Source: Thiothrix winogradskyi (GTDB taxonomy: Bacteria > Pseudomonadota > Gammaproteobacteria > Thiotrichales > Thiotrichaceae). From it: DNA of 64,000 nt. Of this stretch, positions 1 through 8,184 are shown in pieces; within the stretch, counting starts at the first letter, position 1; the number at the start of each line of letters is the position of its first letter. Both the position numbers and the translations under genes were made by a program. The notes below the pieces were generated by a model. That model worked only from the letters and a program-made list of their open reading frames with translations. It searched no databases and was not told the origin of the DNA. The DNA is taken from positions 2,790,001-2,854,000 of the forward strand of contig NZ_CP091244.1 of assembly GCF_021650935.1 (NCBI RefSeq), read 5' to 3'.

Positions 1-1895
1 GCGATGCGGTTGAGGACGTAATCCAGAACAAGGACGCGGCTGCGACCGAACGCTTGCTGGATATTGCCGCGAAATACAAAGGCGATGGCTCGGCTGAAGT
101 GAAGAAGGAAGACCTCGAATGGCGTTCATGGCCGGTTGAAAAACGCCTTGAACACGCGCTGGTGAAAGGCATTGATGCCTTCGTCAACGAAGACACCGAA
201 GAGGCACGGGTGAAACTCGGTCGTCCGCTGCTGGTGATCGAAGGCCCGTTGATGGATGGCATGAACGTGGTCGGCGACTTGTTCGGCGCGGGCAAAATGT
301 TCCTGCCGCAAGTGGTTAAGTCCGCCCGCGTGATGAAGAAATCGGTGGCGTACCTCGACCCCTTCATGGAAGCCGAAAAGGCCGGTTACGAAGTGCAAGC
401 CAACGGCAAAATCCTGATGGCAACCGTGAAAGGCGACGTGCATGACATCGGCAAAAACATTGTCGGCGTGGTGTTGCAGTGCAATAGCTACGAAGTGATC
501 GACCTTGGCGTGATGGTTTCGGCGGAAAAAATCCTGCAAGTGGCGCGTGAGCAGAAGGTGGATATTATCGGCTTGTCCGGTCTGATTACGCCGTCGCTGG
601 ATGAAATGGTGCATGTTGCCAAGGAAATGCAGCGGCAGGATTTCCATGTGCCGTTGCTGATTGGTGGGGCTACTACGTCCAAAATTCATACGGCGGTGAA
701 GATTGAGCCGCAGTTTAAGAACGACATTGTGGTGTATGTGCCGGATGCGTCGCGGGCGGTTGGTGTGGCGAGTGCATTGCTTTCCAAAGAGCAAAAGCCG
801 GATTATGTGGCGAGCATTCGGGCGGAATATGAGCAGGTGCGCGTGAAGCGGGCGGCGAATCAGACTGAGCGTAAGTTGGTGAGCATTGCGGCGGCACGGG
901 CGAATAAGTTTCAGGTGGATTGGGCGGGGTATACGCCGCCGAAGCCGAAGACCCTCACCCCCCAACCCCCTCTCCCAGAGGTAGAGGGGGGGAAGAATAT
1001 CATTGTGTTTGGGGATTATCCGCTGGATGAACTGGTGGAGCGGATTGATTGGACGCCGTTTTTCCGTAGTTGGGAATTGGCGGGGCGTTTCCCGGATATT
1101 CTGACGGATGAGGTGGTGGGCGAGGAATGCACTAAGTTGTATGCGGATGCGCAGGCGATGTTACAGCAGATGGTGGCGGAAAAGTGGGTGCAGGCTAAAG
1201 CGGTGGTTGGGTTCTTCCCGGCGAATGCGCAAGGCGATGATGTGGTGTTGTATACCGATGAGAGCCGTACACAAACCTTGAGCGTGTTGCATAATTTGCG
1301 GATGCAGATGGAGCGTAATGGGCAGCAGCCGAATTTCTGTTTGGGGGATTTTGTTGCGCCTGTGGAATCGGGTAAGGCGGACTGGATGGGCGTGTTTGCG
1401 GTGAGTACCGGCTTTGGCATTGAAGCGCACTTGAAAGCCTTCCGCGAAAAGCACGACGATTACAGCGCGATTATGCTGGAAGCTTTGTGTGACCGTTTGG
1501 CGGAAGCCTTGGCAGAGCGGATGCACGAGCGCGTGCGTAAGGAATTCTGGGGTTATGCGGCGGATGAAACGCTGGATAATAACGCGATGATTGCCGAGAA
1601 ATATCAGGGGATTCGCCCTGCCCCCGGCTATCCAGCTTGCCCTGATCACACCGAAAAAGGCACGTTGTGGACGTTGCTGGATGTTGAGGCGAATACGGGG
1701 ATGATCATTACCGAATCGTTTGCGATGTATCCGGCGGCTTCAGTGTCGGGCTGGTATTTCAGCCACCCGGATTCACGGTACTTCGGGATTGGGCGGATTG
1801 CGCGGGATCAGGTCGAGGATTATGCCAAGCGTAAGGGGATGACGTTGGCGGAAGCGGAACGGTGGTTGGCTCCGGTGTTGGGGTATGAGGCTTAA
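1..1895 (+). CDS. metH: Methionine synthase MetH, C-terminal part (5' end outside window)
   Basis: Cobalamin-dependent methionine synthase, which transfers a methyl group from methyltetrahydrofolate via cobalamin to homocysteine in the cytoplasm. The frame is open from base 3, so the gene enters from the left and only the cobalamin-binding and reactivation modules are present. The cap region is followed by the cobalamin motif DVHDIGKN (DxHxxG class, lower-axial His) and by the AdoMet-dependent activation domain with RPAPGYPACPDH near the C-terminus. The homocysteine and folate domains must lie upstream. Odd: between these two modules the protein carries LTPQPPLPEVEGG, encoded by an in-frame copy of the GC-rich repeat that recurs in this window. 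The reading frame continues cleanly through it. Confidence 0.97.
   Translation, partial: DAVEDVIQNKDAAATERLLDIAAKYKGDGSAEVKKEDLEWRSWPVEKRLEHALVKGIDAFVNEDTEEARVKLGRPLLVIEGPLMDGMNVVGDLFGAGKMFLPQVVKSARVMKKSVAYLDPFMEAEKAGYEVQANGKILMATVKGDVHDIGKNIVGVVLQCNSYEVIDLGVMVSAEKILQVAREQKVDIIGLSGLITPSLDEMVHVAKEMQRQDFHVPLLIGGATTSKIHTAVKIEPQFKNDIVVYVPDASRAVGVASALLSKEQKPDYVASIRAEYEQVRVKRAANQTERKLVSIAAARANKFQVDWAGYTPPKPKTLTPQPPLPEVEGGKNIIVFGDYPLDELVERIDWTPFFRSWELAGRFPDILTDEVVGEECTKLYADAQAMLQQMVAEKWVQAKAVVGFFPANAQGDDVVLYTDESRTQTLSVLHNLRMQMERNGQQPNFCLGDFVAPVESGKADWMGVFAVSTGFGIEAHLKAFREKHDDYSAIMLEALCDRLAEALAERMHERVRKEFWGYAADETLDNNAMIAEKYQGIRPAPGYPACPDHTEKGTLWTLLDVEANTGMIITESFAMYPAASVSGWYFSHPDSRYFGIGRIARDQVEDYAKRKGMTLAEAERWLAPVLGYEA
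951..993. repeat. GC-rich palindromic repeat inside metH
   Basis: A C-rich arm (ctcaccccccaacccc) and a G-rich arm (gtagagggggg) face each other around a short centre. The same motif recurs at about 11264, 19509, 45177 and 56423. Here it lies in frame in the linker between the cobalamin-binding and activation domains of MetH. Confidence 0.75.
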
Positions 1896-1972
1896 AGCAT
1901 AGTAGTTCAGGCTGCTTGTTCAACTACGACAACCCTAATGCACGAAGTTTGTATCCATGTTAGGCTTTCAAT

Positions 1973-2413
1973 ATGAAAATTTACCTTGATGTTTGTTGCC
2001 TGAACCGTCCGTTTGATGATCAATCTCAAGACCGTATCCATCTTGAGGCTGAGGCTGTCTTGGCTATTATTAAGCAGGTTGAGCAGGGCGATTGGCATTG
2101 GGTGAGCAGCGATGTCGTCGCTTATGAAATCAACAATACGCCGAGTGACGAACGTAAAGAACGCTTGTGGTCGATGGAGTGTCGTGCGTCAGAACGGTTG
2201 GAACTTACGGATGCTATCTTTCAACAATCCGAGGCAATCCAACAACTGGGGTTTTCAACGTATGATGCATTGCACCTTGCGTTTGCTGAAATCGCTGAAG
2301 TTGATATTTTTCTCAGTACAGACGACAAGCTACTGAAGCGAGCGCAACGATGTGTTGGGCAAATCAAGGTTAAAGTCGCAAATCCGTTAGCATGGCTACA
2401 AGAGGTGATTTGA
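1973..2413 (+). CDS. PIN-domain protein (VapC-like RNase, putative toxin)
   Basis: A 146-residue protein starting MKIYLDVCCLNRPFDD, a PIN-domain opening with the first acidic residue at D6. A later STYDALHLAFAE stretch and LSTDDKLLKRA supply further acidic positions typical of PIN nucleases, which cleave RNA using divalent metal. The stop overlaps by one base the start of the next gene (TGATG), so the two are probably translationally coupled. The putative toxin comes first, the reverse of most vapBC pairs. Role as toxin is inferred from family and arrangement; it could also be a stand-alone PIN nuclease. Confidence 0.75.
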   Translation: MKIYLDVCCLNRPFDDQSQDRIHLEAEAVLAIIKQVEQGDWHWVSSDVVAYEINNTPSDERKERLWSMECRASERLELTDAIFQQSEAIQQLGFSTYDALHLAFAEIAEVDIFLSTDDKLLKRAQRCVGQIKVKVANPLAWLQEVI

Positions 2414-2652
2414 TGAACGCACAAGTAATGACTCCTAATGAAATTCGTCGGGCGGGCATCCAAGTTCTCATTCAGGGCTTGGGCGCGGTTGGCATGGTGC
2501 GCTTTCTCCAGCAAAGCGAAACAGGTTGGGGTAACTACACTAAAGAACGCAGTCAATGGTTGGGCAATCCGACACTAGCAGAAGTCAGGGCGGATATTCT
2601 CCGGTTGAAGCAAGACCCAAGCAATCCGTTGCGGCAGCGAGTTAAACCATGA
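2413..2652 (+). CDS. Small conserved partner of PIN protein (putative antitoxin)
   Basis: A 79-residue protein. I chose the ATG at 2413 rather than an in-frame ATG at 2392, because it overlaps the PIN stop by one base and has GAGGTG just upstream. It begins with MTPNEIRRAGIQVL after a short leader and contains a VGMVRFLQQ-type segment followed by GWGNYTKERSQWLG. I recognise similar small proteins beside PIN genes, but no named DNA-binding fold is visible. Function as antitoxin is inference from coupling to the PIN gene. Confidence 0.6.
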   Translation: MNAQVMTPNEIRRAGIQVLIQGLGAVGMVRFLQQSETGWGNYTKERSQWLGNPTLAEVRADILRLKQDPSNPLRQRVKP

Positions 2653-2685
2653 TGCCGAGAACAACTTGGCATGAATGTCAAACCC

Positions 2686-3285
2686 CTACCCCCGCCGCCA
2701 CACCAACGTGCGGTTATTCACCGGCATCGTGTAATCGTGTTGAAACTGCATCCCCGCTTGTTCCGCTAAGCGGTTGAGATCGGCGAAATCCCGGATTCCA
2801 CTGCGCGGATCGCGCTGCTTCAGCCACTGGTCAAAGCGTGCATTGCTCGCGCTGGTGTATTGCCCCTCGTAATTGAAAGGGCCGTACAGCACTAGCAAAC
2901 CACCAGAGGGCAACAATGTGCCAACCCCGGCGAAAAATGCCTCCACCTCCGACCACCCCATGATGTGAACGGTGTTGGCGGAATACACCGCATCCACTGC
3001 CAACGCAGGCCACGCATCGCGTACTACATCCAACGCCAGCGGTACACGGGTGTTCGGCAAACCCGCTTCATCCAACCACATCTGGATACCGGCATGATGC
3101 GCCGCCACATCGCTGGTATGCCACACCAAATGCGGCATCGCGGCGGCGAAATGCACCGCGTGTTGCCCCGTGCCACTGCCAATTTCCAGTACCGCACGGC
3201 AATCCTGCAATAACGGCGCAAGCACCGCCAGAATGGGGGCTTTATTCTCTTCGCACGCTTCAGAAAACGGTTTAGTTAACATCAT
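2686..3285 (-). CDS. DUF938-type SAM-dependent methyltransferase
   Basis: A 199-residue class I methyltransferase fold. SAM-binding motif I is seen as VLEIGSGTGQHAVHFA (about residues 32-47), and the protein opens with KPFSEACEENKAPIL, the N-terminus characteristic of the DUF938 family. The substrate is unknown. Start at the first of two ATG codons, behind GGGAGAG. It is divergent from the esterase at 3367, with about 80 bp between starts that probably holds both promoters. Confidence 0.8.
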   Translation of the reverse strand: MMLTKPFSEACEENKAPILAVLAPLLQDCRAVLEIGSGTGQHAVHFAAAMPHLVWHTSDVAAHHAGIQMWLDEAGLPNTRVPLALDVVRDAWPALAVDAVYSANTVHIMGWSEVEAFFAGVGTLLPSGGLLVLYGPFNYEGQYTSASNARFDQWLKQRDPRSGIRDFADLNRLAEQAGMQFQHDYTMPVNNRTLVWRRG

Positions 3286-3366
3286 TTGCTCTCCCGGTTT
3301 TGTAAAAAAGTAGCTCGATTGGCGTCAAATTGCTATGTTGCGCCAACAGTATCAGGAGAATGCCAC

Positions 3367-4053
3367 ATGCAACAATCACCACACCAACCGCCTATTCACT
3401 ATTTGCCCGCTGTTGAAGTTGAACCCACCTCCCCCGCCACTGCTGCGGTCATCTGGCTGCACGGTTTGGGCGCGGATGGACACGATTTTGTGCCGATCAT
3501 TCCCGAACTGGGTTTGCCGCCTGACCACGGAATTCGGTTTATTTTTCCCCATGCGCCAGCGTTGCCAGTAACCGTCAACGGCGGTTATGTCATGCCCGCT
3601 TGGTATGATATTTTGGAAATCGACCTCGACCGCAAGGTGGATGTGGCGCAATTGCAAACCTCCGCCCACGAAGTGGGCAAGCTGATTGAGCGCGAAATCG
3701 CACGCGGCATTCCCAGCGAGCGCATTGTCATTGCGGGCTTTTCGCAAGGCGGCGCGGTGGCGTATCAATCCGCACTGAGCTACCCCAAACCACTGGCGGG
3801 CTTGCTGGCGCTATCGACGTATTTTGCTACGACCGATACGGTTGACTTGAATGCGGCGAATGCGCAATTGCCAATCCACATTTTCCACGGCAAGCAAGAC
3901 ACGATTGTGCCGGATTTGCTGGCACTCAAGGCGTGTCGCTGGCTGCGTGAACGCGGGTATGCTCCGGCGTATTCAGAATACCCGTTGGGGCATAATGTGT
4001 TTGCGGAAGAGATTGCGGAAGTGGGTCGGTGTTTGCGGAAATGGTTAAATTGA
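3367..4053 (+). CDS. Carboxylesterase/phospholipase, alpha/beta hydrolase
   Basis: A 228-residue cytoplasmic alpha/beta hydrolase of the small carboxylesterase (acyl-protein thioesterase-like) family. The oxyanion-region motif WLHGLGADGHDF comes near the N-terminus, the nucleophile elbow is GFSQGG, a loop with HGKQDTIVP carries the acidic residue, and PLGHNV carries the catalytic His near the C-terminus. The start is set at the ATG at 3367 because AGGAG precedes it; the longer open frame upstream has no usable signal. The natural ester substrate cannot be read from the sequence. Confidence 0.88.
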   Translation: MQQSPHQPPIHYLPAVEVEPTSPATAAVIWLHGLGADGHDFVPIIPELGLPPDHGIRFIFPHAPALPVTVNGGYVMPAWYDILEIDLDRKVDVAQLQTSAHEVGKLIEREIARGIPSERIVIAGFSQGGAVAYQSALSYPKPLAGLLALSTYFATTDTVDLNAANAQLPIHIFHGKQDTIVPDLLALKACRWLRERGYAPAYSEYPLGHNVFAEEIAEVGRCLRKWLN

Positions 4054-4070
4054 GAGAATTAATTAATCAA

Positions 4071-4250
4071 TTAATCTGACTTTCTCCAAAATTTTTTCTC
4101 GCAATCATGGCAATAACAAAGCTTTTTCTTGGGGTACAAGAGCCTTTGCCACCATGAGCGATGCCGAAATAATATAAATGTGCTTCCGCAATAAGGACAG
4201 CGAACAGGTACGTCCGTTTGCTTATTGGTATTGGTTTGTGAGGAATTCAT
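4071..4250 (-). CDS. Small zinc-ribbon protein, 59 residues
   Basis: An unbroken 59-codon frame begins with ATG at 4250 and ends with TAA. The product is polar at the N-terminus, then shows CPYCG, a basic stretch RHRSWWQRLLYPKKK, and CYCHDCEKKFW. This is a four-cysteine zinc ribbon with an extra Cys and His in the second knuckle. A GAGGGG sequence lies a few bases upstream of the start. Such proteins usually bind nucleic acid or act as accessory factors. It stands alone, convergent with the esterase. Coding status rests on the well-formed cysteine pattern; the specific role is unknown. Confidence 0.65.
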   Translation of the reverse strand: MNSSQTNTNKQTDVPVRCPYCGSTFILFRHRSWWQRLLYPKKKLCYCHDCEKKFWRKSD

Positions 4251-4488
4251 AGCCTGCCCCTCGCAAGGACAAGTTTAACTGGTAATTGCCATTGTATATT
4301 AATAATTACACAAGATCCAATAACCAATACATAAGATTAACTAATTGACAATAACAAACAGAATGTCATTGATACGTTTGGGGGGTTCATGCTTGATGAT
4401 AGAAAGCTATTTTATAGCGCGGTTTAGTATATATCGGCGTGAAAATCTGTTTACATCACCGACAGGAATCGGAAGACATTCCTAATTT

Positions 4489-5130
4489 TTATTCAGATGC
4501 AATGGGTTCGACTGACGGGATTACACGCATCAAATAACTCACTTTATTATCTGCGCTGATTTTGATGAGCTTGAGCTGCTCCAATTGTTCCACTAAAGCA
4601 ATCACCTCATTATCAGTTAGCTTTTTGGCAAATATAGAATGAATGTGCGACATCAAGCTATTACGTGTTGCTGGACGGTTGGCAACATGCTTAGTCAGAC
4701 GCTCAGTCAGCAGTGTTATTTTGTCAGCAACAGGCAACGCTGGAAGATCCACAAACACCGGAATCTGGGCAAATTCATCATGCCGCGCCGCTGATACTTT
4801 CAATTGCTTCAAATGCGTGATCAGCGGGTCAAAACCTTTGTCTTTAGAAACAATGTGAAAATAACCCGTTGGGTCTTGCTTTGCCCATTGCCCAACGTGG
4901 AAGGAAAGCACGAAATCCAGCGCATTTTTCCCCGCGCAATTCGCCTCGATCAAACCCACTTGATCGGCGTGCGCCAATAGCTGCTTGATCAACGAGATCG
5001 GTAACTGCTTTTGCTTATCGCCAATCACTAACAACAAGATGACAGGCTTGCCGCTAATCAACCCAATATCATGCACTTGAGTATTTTCAAAATCGACGAA
5101 GATGTAGTTGGTACGTTTGGGGTTTTCCAT
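4489..5130 (-). CDS. PIN/NYN-like nuclease-fold protein
   Basis: About 213 residues. The recognisable core begins TNYIFVDFENTQV, the acidic first strand of NYN/PIN-like domains, followed by NALDFVLSFHVGQW and VSKDKGFDPLITHL, which bring further conserved Asp residues to the expected metal site. The C-terminal third (LTDNEVIALVEQLEQLKLIKI) looks like a small winged-helix module. The ATG at 5130 directly precedes the domain and follows AAGG; a TTG at 5202 would add 24 residues. Likely an RNase or nucleic-acid-processing protein; the substrate is unknown. It is divergent from the xisI-like gene. Confidence 0.65.
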   Translation of the reverse strand: MENPKRTNYIFVDFENTQVHDIGLISGKPVILLLVIGDKQKQLPISLIKQLLAHADQVGLIEANCAGKNALDFVLSFHVGQWAKQDPTGYFHIVSKDKGFDPLITHLKQLKVSAARHDEFAQIPVFVDLPALPVADKITLLTERLTKHVANRPATRNSLMSHIHSIFAKKLTDNEVIALVEQLEQLKLIKISADNKVSYLMRVIPSVEPIASE

Positions 5131-5269
5131 GCCTTTGCCTTGTGGGTGACGCTCAGAGGCATGGTTGGGGAGAACCGCAAGTAGGTCAATTATTTCCGAC
5201 AAATCGCCTTATTCACCAGTATCAAGTTAAACTGATTGTATTCAAACCGGATCAAGAGGTTATCTCACA

Positions 5270-5605
5270 ATGGATAAGTTAATGCTGTACCGCCAAGCCA
5301 TCAAGAATCTGCTGAAGGAGTACGCTGACCTCTCTGCTGCTGACAAAGATGTGGATACGCAACTGCTGTTTGATGAACAGCATGATCATTACCAACTGAT
5401 GCACGTTGGTTGGAAAAATGGGCGGCGTATTTACGGCTCAGTCATCCATCTGGATTTGATCAATGGGAAAGTGTGGTTGCAACACAACGGTACTGAGGGC
5501 GATATTGCCCAAGAATTGATGGCTCTCGGTGTGGCGCGGGAGCATATTGTGTTGGGTTTTCGTTCGCCTGCGGTGCGGGTGCATACAGGGTATGCGGTGG
5601 CTTAA
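5270..5605 (+). CDS. xisI: XisI-family protein (orphan copy)
   Basis: A 111-residue protein of the XisI family, first known as a controlling factor of fdxN-element excision in heterocystous cyanobacteria. Family signatures are present: a YRQAIKNLLKEY opening, DEQHDHYQLMHVGW in the middle, and NGKVWLQHNGTEG followed by LGFRSPAVRVHTGYAVA at the end. GAGG lies upstream of the ATG. No xisH is adjacent, unlike the pair at 24.0-24.8 kb. The end overlaps the convergent gene at 5602 by 4 bp. Nothing here resembles an fdxN element, so the role is unknown. Confidence 0.8.
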   Translation: MDKLMLYRQAIKNLLKEYADLSAADKDVDTQLLFDEQHDHYQLMHVGWKNGRRIYGSVIHLDLINGKVWLQHNGTEGDIAQELMALGVAREHIVLGFRSPAVRVHTGYAVA

Positions 5606-6138
5606 CGCTTTATGGGGCAATCATCGAATATCGACTTGAGTTGTTGCGCGTGGGCTTTAAACAAGCGCATCTGGTGTTCCAATTTCATGCAGTAATCCAG
5701 TTCCATTTGTTCTTCGGGCGCAAGGCTCGTGTTTCTGAGCTTTTGGATTAAGTCGCCGACTCTCTGTCCCAACATGGCGGCTTCTTCGGCATCTTGTTCG
5801 TCATACCAGCGTTGCAACTGCGCACGTTCTTCGTCTGATAGCGGTAAACCGCGTGTGGCTCTATCATGTAGTGCCTTTCCCAGATCATCCGCGACACGTT
5901 GCCCGGCTACAGTTTGCAAATCTTCAAGCACCGAGTCATCCGATACCTGAAAACCTACGCCGAAATGCTCTCGTAGGCGGTACAAGAATTCATTGAAACT
6001 CAGATCGGCAAGCGCGGCAGCAGCGGCAAAGCTGACTTTGTGCGCGAAGTACAAACCAGCAGCGAGAAAGAAAGCGGCTGCATTCTCGCCTAGCGGTTCG
6101 AGTATCTCTTCAAAATCTGGCTTCAGTTGTAGTTGCAT
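5602..6138 (-). CDS. UPF0175-like N-terminal domain protein, function unknown
   Basis: 178 residues. The first 60 residues (ILEPLGENAAAFFLAAGLYFAHKVS and an ALADLSFNEFLYRL helix) resemble the UPF0175/antitoxin-like helical module also seen in the gene at 24880. The rest is acidic and helical, with LPLSDEERAQLQRWYDEQ and LAPEEQMELDYCMKLEHQM, suggesting a coiled coil. GAGGA lies upstream of the ATG at 6138. No toxin is immediately adjacent in the same direction; the next gene downstream is the convergent XisI. Function is unknown and antitoxin identity is only a guess. Confidence 0.55.
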   Translation of the reverse strand: MQLQLKPDFEEILEPLGENAAAFFLAAGLYFAHKVSFAAAAALADLSFNEFLYRLREHFGVGFQVSDDSVLEDLQTVAGQRVADDLGKALHDRATRGLPLSDEERAQLQRWYDEQDAEEAAMLGQRVGDLIQKLRNTSLAPEEQMELDYCMKLEHQMRLFKAHAQQLKSIFDDCPIKR

Positions 6139-6176
6139 AAGTGTGTCCTCAAAACCCCCAATTCCTCGTGAAAAAT

Positions 6177-6228
6177 TTACACCGACACCGCAATCCGTTC
6201 AAACAAGGCTTGTAATGGCTGCAAATCA
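6177..6228 (-). pseudogene. Remnant of a second fic gene (3' tail only)
   Basis: On the minus strand these bases read DLQPLQALFERIAVSV then stop. The intact fic gene at 6861-7451 ends DLQPLQALFGRIAVSV then stop. The two stretches differ at only a handful of positions over about 52 bp, and no other part of fic is present here. It is a scar from duplication or recombination, and the DinJ/YafQ module lies between the two fic tails. Confidence 0.75.
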
Positions 6229-6236
6229 GGTAGCTA

Positions 6237-6512
6237 TCACATCGTTTTGAATAACTGTGCATGGCTTCCAAGCCGTGTCAGGTAGACAAATTGCTCATCG
6301 GTTTGGTAGATCAGCAGAGTATCTCCACCTAAATGGAACTCCCGAAAATCAGCCCACTCGCCTTGCAGTGCATGATCGCGGGATTCTGGCGGAAGGGGTT
6401 GATCATCCAGCAGTTTGGCAACATACAGAAATAATTTAGTCGCTTGGGTATCAGTCAGGCGAACGTTACGCATGTCTTTGATGAACGCTTTGTGGCGTAT
6501 GAGTTGTCTCAT
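6237..6512 (-). CDS. YafQ/RelE-family toxin
   Basis: A 91-residue mRNA-interferase-type toxin that would cut mRNA on the ribosome. Family features are the LQGEWADFREFHLGGDTLLIYQ core and a C-terminal LTRLGSHAQLF, which includes the His found near the end of YafQ-like proteins. The start overlaps the end of the antitoxin gene by 4 bp (ATGA), the usual order with antitoxin first. The module is flanked by two copies of the fic 3' end, suggesting it arrived or moved together with a fic duplication. Confidence 0.85.
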   Translation of the reverse strand: MRQLIRHKAFIKDMRNVRLTDTQATKLFLYVAKLLDDQPLPPESRDHALQGEWADFREFHLGGDTLLIYQTDEQFVYLTRLGSHAQLFKTM

Positions 6513-6772
6513 GGGTTCTGCAATTCACGTTGCAAATCTGTCAGGGTAACAGGCGTAAGATTTTTACGCTCCCTGACATCGCGCATAGCTGCGATTGTTT
6601 CATCGTTGGGCAGGCGCACATCAAATGGCAAGCCTTTGGTTGCAACAATCATATTGGTGAAAATATTCACAGCTTCGCTGAAGTTTAAGCCGAGGCGTTC
6701 TAAGATGGCTTTAGCTTCTATCAGTTTATCGGTGTCTAGGCGAAGGCTGGTTTGTGTTTTGCTCGTCATCAT
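6509..6772 (-). CDS. RelB/DinJ-family antitoxin
   Basis: About 87 residues, beginning MMTSKTQTSLRLDTDKLIEAK, a ribbon-helix-helix N-terminus that binds operator DNA. The LNFSEAVNIFTNMIV segment and the LPFDVRLPNDET stretch are typical of DinJ/RelB. AGGA precedes the two tandem ATG codons at 6772 and 6769; an ATG at 6778 lies too close to it. It would neutralise the YafQ-like toxin encoded directly downstream and autoregulate the pair. Confidence 0.85.
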   Translation of the reverse strand: MMTSKTQTSLRLDTDKLIEAKAILERLGLNFSEAVNIFTNMIVATKGLPFDVRLPNDETIAAMRDVRERKNLTPVTLTDLQRELQNP

Positions 6773-6860
6773 CAGCATCCTGTATTTATCTTGGTTTTAG
6801 CATACCATTTGGGATGCAAAATGCTAGTAAAACCCTTTTTCATGCGTAACATTGAACAGT

Positions 6861-7451
6861 TTACACAGACACGGCAATCCGCCCAAACAAGGCTTGCAAC
6901 GGCTGCAAGTCACCCGCATAACCCGCGATATTCGCCGCTACCCATTCGCTACGCTCGACCTTTGCCCAATCCAGCCCGAATCCTGCGTTGATTGCCAGCA
7001 AATCGAAAAACAAGCGTTGCGCCCGTCCGTTACCTTCGCGGAAGGGGTGAATCACGTTCAGTTCGCAGTAGTAATGTGCCAGCCGTTCCACAAAGGCGGG
7101 TAGTGGCAAACCAACCAGCCAGTTTTCCTGTGCCAGTTTGCCCAGCAGCTTGTTGGCTTCGGTTGCAATGTAAGCGGCGGCACAAAAGCGGGTATTGCCC
7201 TTGCTGAGGTCAGTGGAACGCAACTCGCCTGCCCACGGGTACAGGTCTTGAAACAGGTGGTGGTGAATGGCTTGCAAGGCTGGCAAATCAAATACCTGTA
7301 AGCGCGTATCGAAGGATTCAGCGCGTAGGTAGCTCAACACCGCTTCCGCCTCTGCCAAGGTGCGGCTGTCCTGCAAGCCCAGCTTGTTGACCAGCGTGCT
7401 TGTGCCGCTGTAACAGGCGGGGTCTTCGGCTATCTCATGCTTGCTGTGCAT
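6861..7451 (-). CDS. fic: Fic-domain AMPylator (toxin-like)
   Basis: A 196-residue Fic protein, predicted to transfer AMP (or another nucleotide moiety) to a target protein. The full catalytic motif HPFREGNGRAQR is at about residues 135-146, with the flap region ELRSTDLSKGNTRFC about 60 residues before it. No inhibitory S/TxxxE motif is evident in Fic itself, so this looks like a class I Fic whose inhibitor is a separate protein. The upstream gene supplies that motif (SLRLEG). The Fic start lies 17 bp inside the upstream gene, so translation is probably coupled. It is the last gene of a three-gene operon. Confidence 0.9.
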   Translation of the reverse strand: MHSKHEIAEDPACYSGTSTLVNKLGLQDSRTLAEAEAVLSYLRAESFDTRLQVFDLPALQAIHHHLFQDLYPWAGELRSTDLSKGNTRFCAAAYIATEANKLLGKLAQENWLVGLPLPAFVERLAHYYCELNVIHPFREGNGRAQRLFFDLLAINAGFGLDWAKVERSEWVAANIAGYAGDLQPLQALFGRIAVSV

Positions 7452-8184
7452 AGTGGTCTTTGGTTTGCTGGATCAGGGTTGCCATGCCTTGCGCCGTTGC
7501 TGGCAAGGACAAAGCGGCAATGTCATCTGGTAAGGATAGCCCTTCCAGCCGCAAACTGGCGCGGTAATTGTGGTTGCGGGTTGCCTGATAATAACGCTGT
7601 TTGCGCTCATCCGGCGATGGTGGGGCAAAGCTGAGGGTGTTTTGTGCCATGCCATCCAATGTTTGCAAGGTGGCGGTCAGTTTGATCTTTTTGTCTATTT
7701 CCGCTACGGCTGCCGGGTCGCATTTGTCCAATAAGGTGCGGGCATCGTCTACGCTGGAAACGGGATAAAATGCGGTATCCGGGGCGAAATAGACCAAGGC
7801 TTTTTTGTGCTGTTTCAAAAACGCCAGCACATTATTGAATGAACCGGGGCTTTTGCCATCCCACAGCACAAAACCGTAATCGGCAAGCTGCGCCATTGCT
7901 TTATCTTTTTGGGTGTAAAAGGCGCGTCCGGTTATAGTGGCATCCACACTGATGTGTTTGACAGACCAGTTACCCAGATTATTGCGGCAAACATTTCCGG
8001 CACAAAATACCGTGACGTGCGGGTATTGCAAGGTCGTCAGGTGTTTTTGCAATGCCTTGTCTGCGCCGTTGGCATCGCCCACCACAATCGCAAACTGTTT
8101 ATTAATGATGTTTTGCAAACGTGCCAGTATGACGTTGTTCAAACGGGTAATGGTGATTGAGCCTGACAGGAATACCGTGGTCAT
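7435..8184 (-). CDS. SLOG-like nucleotide-sensor domain fused to YhfG-like Fic antitoxin
   Basis: 249 residues with two parts. Residues 1 to about 135 (VFLSGSITI, then IVVGDANGAD, then GFVLWDGKSPGSFNN) form a Rossmann-like fold resembling SLOG or nucleoside deoxyribosyltransferase-type ligand domains. The C-terminal 60 residues (RKQRYYQATRNHNYRASLRLEG) resemble the YhfG/VbhA class of Fic antitoxins. They carry an inhibitory S-x-x-x-E-G motif at S210/E214. The gene overlaps the upstream phosphoribosyltransferase by 4 bp and the fic gene by 17 bp. My inference is that Fic inhibition is tied to sensing a nucleotide-like ligand. SLOG assignment is by eye and less certain than the antitoxin part. 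Confidence 0.65.
   Translation of the reverse strand: MTTVFLSGSITITRLNNVILARLQNIINKQFAIVVGDANGADKALQKHLTTLQYPHVTVFCAGNVCRNNLGNWSVKHISVDATITGRAFYTQKDKAMAQLADYGFVLWDGKSPGSFNNVLAFLKQHKKALVYFAPDTAFYPVSSVDDARTLLDKCDPAAVAEIDKKIKLTATLQTLDGMAQNTLSFAPPSPDERKQRYYQATRNHNYRASLRLEGLSLPDDIAALSLPATAQGMATLIQQTKDHYAQQA

Noticed and set aside
126..965. Long minus-strand open frame inside metH (279 codons)
   Set aside because: A mirror of the conserved metH frame with an improbable His/Arg-rich composition.
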